From NCBI RefSeq assembly GCF_900018785.1, contig NZ_FCOY01000002.1, positions 124,001 through 188,000 of the forward strand: a DNA stretch of 64,000 nucleotides, written 5' to 3'. The translations under genes and the position numbers were made by a program. This stretch comes from Xanthomonas massiliensis. GTDB taxonomy: Bacteria > Pseudomonadota > Gammaproteobacteria > Xanthomonadales > Xanthomonadaceae. The notes under the pieces are model-generated. The model had not been told where the DNA came from. It worked only from the letters and a program-made list of their open reading frames with translations, and ran no database searches. Positions 1 to 8,363 of this stretch are shown piece after piece (position 1 is the stretch's first letter; every line of letters starts with the position of its first letter).

Positions 1-855
1 GACCGTCGGCAACGGCTGGCCGTGCGCGACCAGCACCCGCATCAGTGCCGGCGAACCGAACAGCTGGGTCACGCCGAAGCGGGCGATGGCGTCGTGCAGC
101 TTGCGCGGGTCGGCCTGCGCCGGGCGCGTGGGGTCCATGTCCGGGATCACGCTGGTCAGTCCGAGTGCCGGGTCGAACAGCGCGAACGGCGGGAAGGTCG
201 GCAGGTCCACCCCGCCGGGCTGGATACCGAAGGCGGCATGCATCAACCCGATCTGGCCGACGAAATGGCGATGGCGGTAGACCACGCCCTTGGGCACGCC
301 GGTGGAGCCGCTGGTGAACAGGATCGCGGCCGTCTCGTCCGGCTGCGTGTCCGCCAGCTGCGCGCCGGCGCCCTGGCCGTCATGCTCGATGCGCGCCAGC
401 GTGGTCCCGCCCCAGCCCCAGCGGCGGCCGACGGTGACGATGCGCCGCGCCGACTTCGCCCAGCCCAGCAGCAGGCGCGCCAGCTGCGCCAGCGGAATGC
501 CGACGAACGCCTGCGGCTGCGCCTCGTCCAGGCATTGCCGCAGCGCGCGGCGGTCGATGCCCGGATCGACCAGCACCGGCACCGCGCCGGCCTTGAACAG
601 CGCGAACATCAGCAGGAAGAACTCCGGCGAGGGCCGCACCATCACCACCGTGCGGGTGCCGCGGCCGATGCCGTGGGCGGCCAGCCCGGCGGCGATGGCG
701 TCGCTGCGCGCATCCAGTTCGCGGTAGCTCAGGGTGACGTCGTAGCGCGCCATGCCGCCGGGCCCAGGCTTGCCGGGACAGCGGATGGCGATCTGGTCGG
801 GGCGCTCGCGCGCCAGCCGCGGCAGCACCGCGGCGATGTTGCAGGGTTCGCTCAT
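1..855 (-). CDS. oleC: OleC-like AMP-dependent acyl-CoA synthetase homologue (3' part cut by window edge)
   Basis: First 285 codons of an ANL-superfamily adenylating enzyme. The P-loop-like core AILFTSGSTGVPKGV is clear around residues 195-209 and the N-terminal AMP-binding fold is intact; the C-terminal half lies beyond the left edge. In olefin biosynthesis OleC converts the beta-hydroxy acid made by OleA and OleD into a beta-lactone using ATP. The assignment to OleC rather than a generic fatty-acyl-CoA ligase rests on OleA and OleB homologues on the same strand a few kilobases upstream. The ATG at 853-855 starts MSEPCNIAAVLPRL and lies 30 bp after the OsmC gene, so the two may be co-transcribed. 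oleD, if present, would be outside the window. Confidence 0.85.
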   Translation of the reverse strand, partial: MSEPCNIAAVLPRLARERPDQIAIRCPGKPGPGGMARYDVTLSYRELDARSDAIAAGLAAHGIGRGTRTVVMVRPSPEFFLLMFALFKAGAVPVLVDPGIDRRALRQCLDEAQPQAFVGIPLAQLARLLLGWAKSARRIVTVGRRWGWGGTTLARIEHDGQGAGAQLADTQPDETAAILFTSGSTGVPKGVVYRHRHFVGQIGLMHAAFGIQPGGVDLPTFPPFALFDPALGLTSVIPDMDPTRPAQADPRKLHDAIARFGVTQLFGSPALMRVLVAHGQPLPTV

Positions 856-885
856 CCGCCCATTATCGCCGCCGGCGCGCGCCGC

Positions 886-1290
886 TCACCCCAGCGCGGT
901 ATCGATCTCCACCGGCCCGACCAGCAGGTTGTGCACCGGGCAGCCGTTGGCGACCTTGAGCAGGCGCTCGCGCTGGGCTTCGTCGAGCGCGCCGCCGAGC
1001 TGGATGCGCCGCGTGATCGCGGTCATGCCGCCGGCCTCGCCCGCCGGCTGCAGCACCAGCTCCACGTCCACCGTCTCCAGCGGCCATTGCTTGCGCCGGG
1101 CGTACATGCGCAGGGTGATCGCGGTGCAGGCACCGAGCCCGGCCAGGACCATGTGGTACGGCGTCGGCGCGGTGCCGCCGCCGCCCGCCTCGATGGGCTC
1201 GTCGGCCGACCAGGCATGGCCGGCATCGTCCTCCAGGTCGACCAGGTAATCGGTGGCGCCGATGCGGGCGCGGACGGTGCTCTTGGACAT
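886..1290 (-). CDS. OsmC family protein
   Basis: A 134-residue OsmC/Ohr-type protein. The two family cysteines are visible in [10 protein letters not shown] (about residue 56) and NGCPVH (about residue 115), the pair that reduces organic hydroperoxides in this superfamily. The helix between them is typical of the YhfA/OsmC branch rather than Ohr. The ATG at 1288-1290 ([13 protein letters not shown]) was chosen because the longer upstream reading frame is antisense to the ykgJ-like gene and shows no family similarity. It sits 30 bp upstream of oleC on the same strand and may protect lipids or simply share the transcript. The true substrate is not deducible. Confidence 0.88.
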   Translation of the reverse strand: MSKSTVRARIGATDYLVDLEDDAGHAWSADEPIEAGGGGTAPTPYHMVLAGLGACTAITLRMYARRKQWPLETVDVELVLQPAGEAGGMTAITRRIQLGGALDEAQRERLLKVANGCPVHNLLVGPVEIDTALG

Positions 1291-1446
1291 GCGCGATCCT
1301 CGTTGTGGAGCGGCCACGGCGGCCGCCTGCGCGCAGCCTAGCGCGACGACGGTGGGCGCCGGGTCAAGCCCCCTTGCGCGCGGCCACGGTTGCGACAGAA
1401 TCCGCACTCCCGCCCCGTGACGCCCCGCACAACGCCCGGTCTTCCC

Positions 1447-1875
1447 ATGCATCCCTGCCTGAGCTGCGGCGCCTGCTGCGCGACCTACCGCGTGGCCTTC
1501 CACTGGCTGGAATCGGACGCCGCCACGCCCGGCGGGGTGCCCGCGGCCCTGGCCGGCAAGCTCGACGACCACCGCCTGTGCATGCACGGCACCTATGCCG
1601 CGCCGGTCCGCTGCGTGGCGCTGGAGGCCGACATCGGCCACCACAGCCGCTGCACCATCCATCCGCACCGCCCCTCGGTGTGCCGCGAGGTGGAGGCGGC
1701 GTGGGAATCCGGCCGGCCCAGCCCGCAATGCGACAAGGCCCGCCTCGCCCACGGCCTGCCCGTGCTCACCGCCGCCGACTGGGGCTGGCGCGGCCACAAC
1801 GCCGACAATGCCCATCATCCCGACGGCGACGGCACAACAGCTCCACCCTTGTCAATGCCGCCCCAAATGGGGTGA
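1447..1875 (+). CDS. YkgJ family cysteine-cluster protein
   Basis: A 142-residue protein with the YkgJ (putative zinc- or iron-chelating) cysteine pattern: CLSCGACC at residues 4-11, then single cysteines in [26 protein letters not shown] and PQCDKA. The start is the ATG at 1447, directly before the first cysteine cluster; a longer frame from 1390 adds no conserved sequence. The last 20 residues are low-complexity and end at a CCCCA/TGGGG inverted repeat, at the edge of the restriction-modification island, so the tail may have been altered by that insertion. It is divergent from the OsmC gene. Function in this genome is unknown. Confidence 0.8.
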   Translation: MHPCLSCGACCATYRVAFHWLESDAATPGGVPAALAGKLDDHRLCMHGTYAAPVRCVALEADIGHHSRCTIHPHRPSVCREVEAAWESGRPSPQCDKARLAHGLPVLTAADWGWRGHNADNAHHPDGDGTTAPPLSMPPQMG

Positions 1876-2054
1876 GGGCGTCAGCACCAAGGTATTGCAC
1901 TAATCGGCACGAATGGGAAACGGACGTGGCCGAAAAACAACCGCGCCATGACCTACGGAAGTCGAAAGAGGATCCGATCCACATGAACGACAGGTAGACT
2001 TCTCCGCCATATTCGCCCTTCCGGAGAGGGCGGCCATTGTTCGGAACGAGATCC

Positions 2055-5000
2055 ATGCGCGTCAGGGAAAGCACCATCGAGCAGGAGCTGATCGAGAAGC
2101 TCGGCCAGCTCAAGTACACGCTGCGGCCGGACATCCGCGACCGCGCCGCGCTGGAACGCAACTTCCGCGAAAAATTCGAGGCGCTCAATCGCGTCAAGCT
2201 GACCGATGCCGAGTTCAAGCGCCTGCTGGACGACATCGTCACGCCGGACGTATTCACCGCCGCGCACACGCTGCGCCACCGCAACGCGTTCACCCGCGAC
2301 GACGGCACGCCGCTCAACTACACGCTGGTCAATATCAACGACTGGTGCAAGAACGACTTCGAGGTCGCCAGCCAGTTCCGCATCAACACGGACTACAGCT
2401 ATCACCGCTACGACGTGCTGCTGCTCATCAACGGCGTGCCCGCCGTGCAGATCGAGCTGAAGACGCTGGGCATCAACCCGCGTCGCGCCATCGAGCAGAT
2501 CGTCGAGTACAAGAACGACCCGGGCAACGGCTATGCCCGGACGCTGCTGTGCTTCATCCAGCTGTTCATCGTCAGCAATCGCGATTCCACCTACTACTTC
2601 GCCAACAACAACGCGCGCCATTTCGCCTTCAACGCCGACGAGCGCTTCCTGCCCATCTACCAGTACGCCGCGCCGGATAACACCAAGATCGGCGGCATCG
2701 ACGCCTTTGCCGATGCTTTCCTGGCCAAGTGCACGCTGGGCGAGATGATCAGCCGCTACATGGTGCTGGTGGCCAGCGAGCAGAAGCTGCTGATGATGCG
2801 GCCGTACCAGATCTACGCGGTCAGGAACATCGTCGAGTGCATCGACAGGAACCTCGGCAACGGCTACGTCTGGCACACCACCGGCAGCGGCAAGACGCTG
2901 ACCAGCTTCAAGGCCTCCACCCTGCTCAAGGCCAATCCGGCCATCAGCAAATGCCTGTTCGTGGTGGATCGCAAGGATCTGGATCGCCAGACGCGCGAGG
3001 AGTTCAACCGCTTCCAGCAGGGCTGCGTCGAGGAGAACACCAACACCGAATCGCTGGTGCGCCGGCTGGTCTCCGACGATGCCGCCGACAAGGTGATCGT
3101 CACCACCATCCAGAAGCTCGGGCGCGCGCTGGATCCGGCCCGTGCCGACTACCGCCAGCGGCTGGAACCGCTGCGCGAGGCGCGCATCGCCTTCATCTTC
3201 GACGAATGCCACCGCAGCCAGTTCGGCGAAAACCACCAGGCCATCAAGGCCTTTTTCCCCAGGGCACAGCTGTTCGGTTTCACCGGCACGCCAATCTTCG
3301 AGGCCAACGCCAGCTACAAGCGCATCGAGGGCGACGAGCAGACCCTCAAGACCACCGAGGACCTGTTCCAGCAGTCCCTGCACGAATACACCATCACCCA
3401 CGCCATCGAGGACCGCAACGTCCTGCGCTTCCATGTCGAGTACTACAAACCTGAAAAAGGCGGGCCCGACGGCAAGCAGGTGCCCAGGCCCGGCGAGACG
3501 CTGGCCAAGCGCGCCGTGGTCGATGCCATCCTAGCCAAGCACGATGCGGCCACCGGCGGGCGCCGCTTCAATGCGCTGCTGGCCACCGCCTCCATCAACG
3601 ACGCCATCGAGTACTGGCGGCTGTTCGCCCAGGCGCAGGCCGAGAAGCAACAGGCCGATCCCGGCTGGCAACCGCTGAACATCGCCGCCGTGTTCTCGCC
3701 GCCGGCCGACGTCAGTGCGGACGTCAGGCAGCTGCAGGAAGACCTGCCGCAGGAGCAGGAAGACAACAGGCACGACCCGGAAGGCAAGAAGGCCGCGCTC
3801 AAGGACATCATTACTGACTACAACGCGCGCTTCGGCACCAATCACCGCATCGAGGAGTTCGATGCGTATTACCAGGACGTGCAGCAGCGCATCAAGAACC
3901 AGCAGTTCCCCAATGCCGACCTGCCGCACAAGGGCCGCGAGAAGCTGGATATCGTGATCGTGGTGGACATGCTGCTCACCGGCTTCGACAGCAAGTACCT
4001 CAACACCCTGTACGTGGACAAGAACCTGCGCCACCACGGGCTGATCCAGGCGTTCTCCCGCACCAACCGCGTGCTCAACGACACCAAGCCCTACGGCAAC
4101 ATCCTCGACTTCCGTGGCCAGCAGAAGGAAGTGGATGCCGCCATCGCGCTGTTCTCCGGCGCCAGGGCCGACCAGGCACGCGAGATCTGGCTGGTGGATA
4201 CCGCACCGGTGGTCATCGACAAGCTGAAGGATGCGCGCGCCAGCCTGGATGCCTTCATGGCCTCGCAGGGGCTCACCGGCAAGCCGGACGACATCGCCAA
4301 TCTCAAGGGCACCGCCGCGAAGGTCGCCTTCGTCAAGCACTTCAAGGACGTGCAGAAACTGCAGACCCAGCTGGACCAGTACACCGACCTCACCGCCGAG
4401 CAACAGGCGCAGATCGAGACCATCCTGCCCGGGGACGAACTGCGCAGCTTCCGCGGGCAGTACCTGCGCAAGGCCGAGGAACTGCGTGCCGACCGCAAGC
4501 AGTCGGGCGACCTGGATGCCGCGACCAAGAACGAAATGGAGCAGCTCGATTTCGAGTTCGTGCTGTTCGCCTCCAGCACCATCGACTACGACTACATCAT
4601 GAAGCTGATCGCCGACTACTCGGCCAAGGCACCCGGCAGCAAGGCCAGCATGAGCCGCGAGCAGCTGATCGGCCTGATCGCCAGCGATGCCAAGTTCATG
4701 GACGAGCGCGAGGACATCAGCGACTACGTGCGCGGGCTGAAGGCCGGCGAAGGCCTGGACGAGGCCGCCATCCGCACCGGCTACGAAAAGTTCAAGGCCG
4801 ACAAGGCCGCGAAGGAAATGGCCGCCCTGTCGGAAAAACACGGTCTGCCTGTGGCCACGCTGCAGGGCTTCGTCGAGGCCATCCTCGCCCGCCGCATCTT
4901 CGACGGCGAAGCACTGACCGAACTGCTTGCCCCGCTGGAACTGGGCTGGAAGGCCCGCGCGCAGAAGGAGCTGGCGCTGATGCGCGACCTGCTGCCGCTG

Positions 5001-5060
5001 CTGGACCGGCGCGCCGGCGGGCGCGAGATTTCGGGATTGTCCGCGTGGGATCAGCCGTAA
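2055..5060 (+). CDS. hsdR: Type I restriction enzyme, R subunit
   Basis: A 1001-residue motor/nuclease subunit of a type I restriction-modification complex; with HsdM and HsdS it translocates DNA from unmethylated target sites and cleaves it. Visible motifs: a PD-(D/E)xK-type nuclease core ending in QIELK (residues about 132-136), Walker A TTGSGKT (about 274-280), DECH box (383-386), FGFTGTP, and the motif V/VI region DMLLTGFDSKY through QAFSRTNR. The ATG at 2055 (MRVRESTIEQEL) is preferred over an in-frame TTG at 2037. The last 10 codons differ from a second copy of the hsdR tail found after dinD (5954-6082), indicating that dinD was inserted at the 3' end and that this gene kept a replacement tail. 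It is the first gene of an operon reading against the ole genes. Confidence 0.95.
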   Translation: MRVRESTIEQELIEKLGQLKYTLRPDIRDRAALERNFREKFEALNRVKLTDAEFKRLLDDIVTPDVFTAAHTLRHRNAFTRDDGTPLNYTLVNINDWCKNDFEVASQFRINTDYSYHRYDVLLLINGVPAVQIELKTLGINPRRAIEQIVEYKNDPGNGYARTLLCFIQLFIVSNRDSTYYFANNNARHFAFNADERFLPIYQYAAPDNTKIGGIDAFADAFLAKCTLGEMISRYMVLVASEQKLLMMRPYQIYAVRNIVECIDRNLGNGYVWHTTGSGKTLTSFKASTLLKANPAISKCLFVVDRKDLDRQTREEFNRFQQGCVEENTNTESLVRRLVSDDAADKVIVTTIQKLGRALDPARADYRQRLEPLREARIAFIFDECHRSQFGENHQAIKAFFPRAQLFGFTGTPIFEANASYKRIEGDEQTLKTTEDLFQQSLHEYTITHAIEDRNVLRFHVEYYKPEKGGPDGKQVPRPGETLAKRAVVDAILAKHDAATGGRRFNALLATASINDAIEYWRLFAQAQAEKQQADPGWQPLNIAAVFSPPADVSADVRQLQEDLPQEQEDNRHDPEGKKAALKDIITDYNARFGTNHRIEEFDAYYQDVQQRIKNQQFPNADLPHKGREKLDIVIVVDMLLTGFDSKYLNTLYVDKNLRHHGLIQAFSRTNRVLNDTKPYGNILDFRGQQKEVDAAIALFSGARADQAREIWLVDTAPVVIDKLKDARASLDAFMASQGLTGKPDDIANLKGTAAKVAFVKHFKDVQKLQTQLDQYTDLTAEQQAQIETILPGDELRSFRGQYLRKAEELRADRKQSGDLDAATKNEMEQLDFEFVLFASSTIDYDYIMKLIADYSAKAPGSKASMSREQLIGLIASDAKFMDEREDISDYVRGLKAGEGLDEAAIRTGYEKFKADKAAKEMAALSEKHGLPVATLQGFVEAILARRIFDGEALTELLAPLELGWKARAQKELALMRDLLPLLDRRAGGREISGLSAWDQP
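4929..5029 (+). repeat. hsdR 3'-end direct repeat, copy A
   Basis: This 101-bp stretch near the end of hsdR matches 5954-6054 with 3 mismatches by eye and a constant offset of 1025 bp. The two copies bracket the dinD gene. Past the repeat the two sequences diverge: copy A ends in WDQP and TAA, copy B in KAYEE and TGA. Confidence 0.93.
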
Positions 5061-5073
5061 AGGGAGAAAGACG

Positions 5074-5928
5074 ATGGAACCACAACAGATCCAGACCCTG
5101 ACCACCACCTTCGAGGGTCACGCCCAGCGTACCGAAAACGGCGTGGAGTACTGGCTGGCCCGCGACCTGCAACACTTGCTGGGCTACACGGAGTGGCGCA
5201 ATTTTCTGAAGATCGTGGGTAAGGCCAAGACCGCCTGCGAGGTGTCCGGCCATTCCATCGCCGACCATTTTGTTGACGTCAACAAAATGGTCGAGATCGG
5301 CTCCGGTGCCCCGCGCGAGATCGACGACCTGATGCTCACCCGCTTCGCCTGCTACCTCGTTGCCCAGAACGGCGATCCGCGCAAGCCGGAAATCGCCTTT
5401 GCCCAGACCTACTTCGCCATGCAGACGCGGCGGGCCGAACTGATCGAGCAGCGCCTGCTGGAAACTGAGCGGGTACAGGCCCGGCGCAAGCTCACCGATA
5501 CGGAGAAGGAGCTGTCTTCCGTCATCTACGAGCAGACTGGTGGCAACCGGGATTTTGCCCTGATCCGCAGCAAGGGCGACAACGCCCTGTTCGGCAAAAG
5601 CACACAGGCCATGAAGGCCCAATGGAGGGTGCCGGACAGCCGCCCGCTGGCGGACTTTGCGCCGACCATCATCCTCAAGGCCAAAGACTTCGCCACCGAG
5701 ATCACCATCCACAACGCCCGTACCCACGGCATGCAGACCGAGCCCCAGATTTCCCGCGAGCACGTCAGCAATAACCAGGCCGTGCGCCAGACCTTGCTGG
5801 ATCGCGGAATCCGCCCCGAAAGCCTGCTGCCGGAAGAGGACGTGAAGAAGGTCGAGCGTCGATTGGCGGCAGAGGAAAGGAAAAGCCTGCGCAAGCCCTC
5901 CCGGTTGGGGGAGGACGACGATGCGTGA
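5074..5928 (+). CDS. dinD: DNA damage-inducible protein D (DinD) homologue
   Basis: A 284-residue DinD-family protein with an N-terminal BRO-N-like domain (YWLARDLQHLLGY, about residues 25-37) and the DinD-type middle section around DHFVDVNKMVEIGSG and RFACYLVAQNGD. E. coli DinD is LexA-regulated and inhibits RecA filament activity; that biochemistry is knowledge of the family, not visible here. The gene starts 13 bp after hsdR and is followed by a duplicated hsdR 3' end, so it is a cargo gene spliced into the hsd operon. Its stop overlaps the ATG of the fragment that follows by 8 bp. An SOS-linked gene inside a restriction operon could couple host DNA damage to restriction control, but that is inference. 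Confidence 0.9.
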   Translation: MEPQQIQTLTTTFEGHAQRTENGVEYWLARDLQHLLGYTEWRNFLKIVGKAKTACEVSGHSIADHFVDVNKMVEIGSGAPREIDDLMLTRFACYLVAQNGDPRKPEIAFAQTYFAMQTRRAELIEQRLLETERVQARRKLTDTEKELSSVIYEQTGGNRDFALIRSKGDNALFGKSTQAMKAQWRVPDSRPLADFAPTIILKAKDFATEITIHNARTHGMQTEPQISREHVSNNQAVRQTLLDRGIRPESLLPEEDVKKVERRLAAEERKSLRKPSRLGEDDDA

Positions 5929-6082
5929 TGCTCTGTCGTCCCGGGTATTGCCGGCCCCGCTGGAACTGGGCTGGAAGGCCCGCGCGCAGAAGGAACTGGC
6001 GCTGATGCGCGACCTGCTGCCGCTGCTGCACAGGCGCGCCGGCGGGCGCGAGATCGCCGGGCTCAAGGCGTACGAGGAATGA
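5921..6082 (+). pseudogene. Duplicated hsdR C-terminal fragment (53 codons, open)
   Basis: An in-frame 53-codon ORF whose last 43 codons repeat the C-terminus of HsdR (LELGWKARAQKEL onward). It opens at the ATG at 5921, overlapping the dinD stop by 8 bp, and closes with TGA at 6080-6082, overlapping the hsdS ATG at 6079. That junction looks like the original hsdR-hsdS overlap, so this is probably the ancestral hsdR tail left behind when dinD was inserted. It could still be translated and keep hsdS coupled; no independent function is evident. Confidence 0.8.
5954..6054 (+). repeat. hsdR 3'-end direct repeat, copy B
   Basis: Partner of 4929-5029, with 3 mismatches in 101 bp, downstream of dinD. 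Recombination between the copies would remove dinD and restore a plain hsdR-hsdS junction. Confidence 0.93.
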
Positions 6083-7356
6083 CGATGGGCAAGCAGGATG
6101 CGAAGGTGGTGGTGCCTAGGTTGCGGTTTCCGGAGTTCCGGGAGGCAGGCGACTGGAATCGCGCGCCTCTAGGGAAATTGTTTTCAGAGCGAACGGAGTC
6201 TGGCTTTATTGATCTACCGCTTCTTTCACTGATGGATAAAGAGGGGATCATCCCGCAGGAAGAATCAAACCGGAAGGACAACTCCAACGCAGATAAGTCT
6301 AAATATCTCCGAGTTGTTCCTGGCGATATCGCGTACAACACTATGCGAATGTGGGAAGGCCGAAGTGCGTACGTGGGGATCGAAGGTCTAATCAGCCCCG
6401 CATATACCGTTTGCGCGCCAACCGGCAAAGCCAATGGTCGATTCTTCTCTTACTACTTCAAAACGGGATTGCTGGTCGGCCAGTTCCGGAAATATTCTCA
6501 AGGTCTCGTCAAAGACACGCTGAATCTTAAGTACGAGAGCTTTCAGCACATCGAGATCGCGTATCCACTTGATAAAGACGAACAACAAAAAATTTCCGAC
6601 TGCCTGACCTCGCTGGACGAGGTGATTGCCGCGCAGGGGCGCAAGGTGGAGGCGTTGAAGGCGCACAAGCGCGGCCTGATGCAGCAGCTGTTCCCCCGCG
6701 AAGGCGAAACCCGCCCCCGCCTCCGCTTTCCCGAGTTCAGGGATGCGCCGGAGTGGATTGCTCGACCGCTCGGCGAGTTAATGGTAATTGGTTCGTCGAG
6801 GCGCGTGCACGAATCAGACTGGACGACGACGGGAGTTCCCTTCTATCGCGCCCGAGAGATAGTTGCGCTGGCAAAAGGCGAGCCCATCACGCCGCTTTTT
6901 ATCAGCGAGACTCTTTACAGAGAGTTTTCAGGGTACACGGGTGAAATCGAAGGTGGACAGCTGCTAGTTACCGGGGTTGGATCGATCGGTATTCCGTATC
7001 TGGTCAAGTCCGGCGACCGGTTCTACTTCAAAGACGGAAACATTATCTGGCTGAAGAATGATCAAGCCGAGCTCACGGGTAATTTCCTATTGCGCTTATT
7101 TGAGTCGGAGTATGTTCAGGGCCAGATCGCAACGATGGCAGGTATCGGGACAGTCGGCACCTACACCATCGATAATGCAAGGCGAACGATTGTGGTCTTT
7201 CCTACCGACAAACGCGAGCAACAACGCATCGCCGACTGCCTCGCCTCTCTCGATACCCAAATCACCGCCGAAACCAACCAGCTCGCCGCTCTCAAGACCC
7301 ACAAGCAGGGCCTGATGCAGCAGCTGTTCCCGGCGCCGGAGGCGGCCACCGGATGA
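6079..7356 (+). CDS. hsdS: Type I restriction-modification specificity subunit
   Basis: A 425-residue HsdS with the usual two target-recognition domains, each followed by a conserved spacer helix. The central repeat carries LKAHKRGLMQQLFP (about residues 194-207) and the C-terminal repeat LKTHKQGLMQQLFP (about 404-417), marking the circularly repeated architecture. HsdS reads the bipartite target sequence and anchors HsdM and HsdR. The target-recognition segments (about 6150-6590 and 6760-7210) are visibly lower in GC than their surroundings, as is common where these domains are exchanged by recombination. The start overlaps the hsdR-fragment stop (ATGA) and the end overlaps rhuM by 4 bp. Confidence 0.95.
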   Translation: MTMGKQDAKVVVPRLRFPEFREAGDWNRAPLGKLFSERTESGFIDLPLLSLMDKEGIIPQEESNRKDNSNADKSKYLRVVPGDIAYNTMRMWEGRSAYVGIEGLISPAYTVCAPTGKANGRFFSYYFKTGLLVGQFRKYSQGLVKDTLNLKYESFQHIEIAYPLDKDEQQKISDCLTSLDEVIAAQGRKVEALKAHKRGLMQQLFPREGETRPRLRFPEFRDAPEWIARPLGELMVIGSSRRVHESDWTTTGVPFYRAREIVALAKGEPITPLFISETLYREFSGYTGEIEGGQLLVTGVGSIGIPYLVKSGDRFYFKDGNIIWLKNDQAELTGNFLLRLFESEYVQGQIATMAGIGTVGTYTIDNARRTIVVFPTDKREQQRIADCLASLDTQITAETNQLAALKTHKQGLMQQLFPAPEAATG

Positions 7357-8363
7357 GCGGCCTGATCCTCTACACCAGCGAGGACGGCAAGAGCCGCATC
7401 CAACTGCGCGCCGACGGCCAGACCGTCTGGCTGACCCAGGCGGAGATGGCGGAACTGTTCGACGTCACCGCCGACAACATCAGCCTGCATCTGAAAAACA
7501 TCTTTTCAGACAAGGAGTTGGAACCTGAACGAACTACCGAGGAATCCTCGGTAGTTCAGCAGGAGGGCGGTCGCGCCGTGCGCCGGCCGGTCACGCTGTA
7601 CAACCTCGACGCCACCCTGGCCGTGGGCTACCGGGTGCGCTCCCCGCGCGGCGTGCAGTTCCGCCGCTGGGCCAGTACGGCGCTGAAGGAATACCTGCTC
7701 AAGGGCTTCGTCATGGACGACGAGCGCCTGAAGAACCCGGATGGACGGCCGGATTACTTCGACGAGATGCTGGCGCGCATCCGCGATATCCGTGCCTCGG
7801 AGAAGCGCTTCTACCAGAAGGTGCGCGACCTGTTCGCGCTGAGCGTGGACTACGACAAGACCGACCGCGCCACCCAGACCTTCTTCGCCACCGTGCAGAA
7901 CCTGCTGCTGTACGCGGTGACCGGGCAGACAGCAGCGGAGCTGATCCTGGCCCGCGCCAATCCCGATGATCCGCATTTCGGCCTGCGCGCCTGGAGCGGG
8001 GGGCGGGTGCGCAAGCAGGACATCCTGATCGCCAGGAACTACCTCACCATCGATGAGATCGACACCCTCAACCGGCTGGTGGTGATCTTCCTGGAAACCG
8101 CGGAACTGCGGGCCAAGAACCGGCAGGCCATTCCCATGCGCTTCTGGATGGAGAACGTGGGCCAGATCATCGCGTCCAACGGCTTCCCGCTGCTGAAGAG
8201 CGCCGGCTCCATCAGTCACGAGCAGATGGAAGCCGCGGCCAGCGAGCGGTACCTCGCCTTCGACGAACAACGCAAGCAGCAGGAGGCGCGCGCCGCCGAT
8301 GCTGCCGACGCGGCCGAACTGGCTGCCATTGAAAACAAGATCAAACGACGTTTGAAACCATGA
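7353..8363 (+). CDS. rhuM: RhuM family protein embedded in the hsd operon
   Basis: A 336-residue protein of the virulence-RhuM family: an N-terminal winged-helix-like segment (VWLTQAEMAELFDVTADNIS, about residues 27-46) followed by the conserved RhuM body (GYRVRSPRGVQFRRWA, KEYLLKGFVMDDERL). The last 50 residues are alanine/glutamate-rich and probably helical. RhuM was named from a Salmonella pathogenicity island, and homologues are frequent between type I R-M subunit genes; the molecular function is unknown. Both ends overlap neighbours by 4 bp (ATGA), so it is translationally coupled to hsdS and hsdM. It may modulate or regulate the complex; no catalytic motif was seen. Confidence 0.85.
   Translation: MSGLILYTSEDGKSRIQLRADGQTVWLTQAEMAELFDVTADNISLHLKNIFSDKELEPERTTEESSVVQQEGGRAVRRPVTLYNLDATLAVGYRVRSPRGVQFRRWASTALKEYLLKGFVMDDERLKNPDGRPDYFDEMLARIRDIRASEKRFYQKVRDLFALSVDYDKTDRATQTFFATVQNLLLYAVTGQTAAELILARANPDDPHFGLRAWSGGRVRKQDILIARNYLTIDEIDTLNRLVVIFLETAELRAKNRQAIPMRFWMENVGQIIASNGFPLLKSAGSISHEQMEAAASERYLAFDEQRKQQEARAADAADAAELAAIENKIKRRLKP

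Noticed and set aside
4929-6054. Assembly duplication as the cause of the hsdR tail repeat
   Set aside because: The copies differ at 3 positions and have different endings, and a complete dinD lies between them, which is not expected of a simple assembly error.
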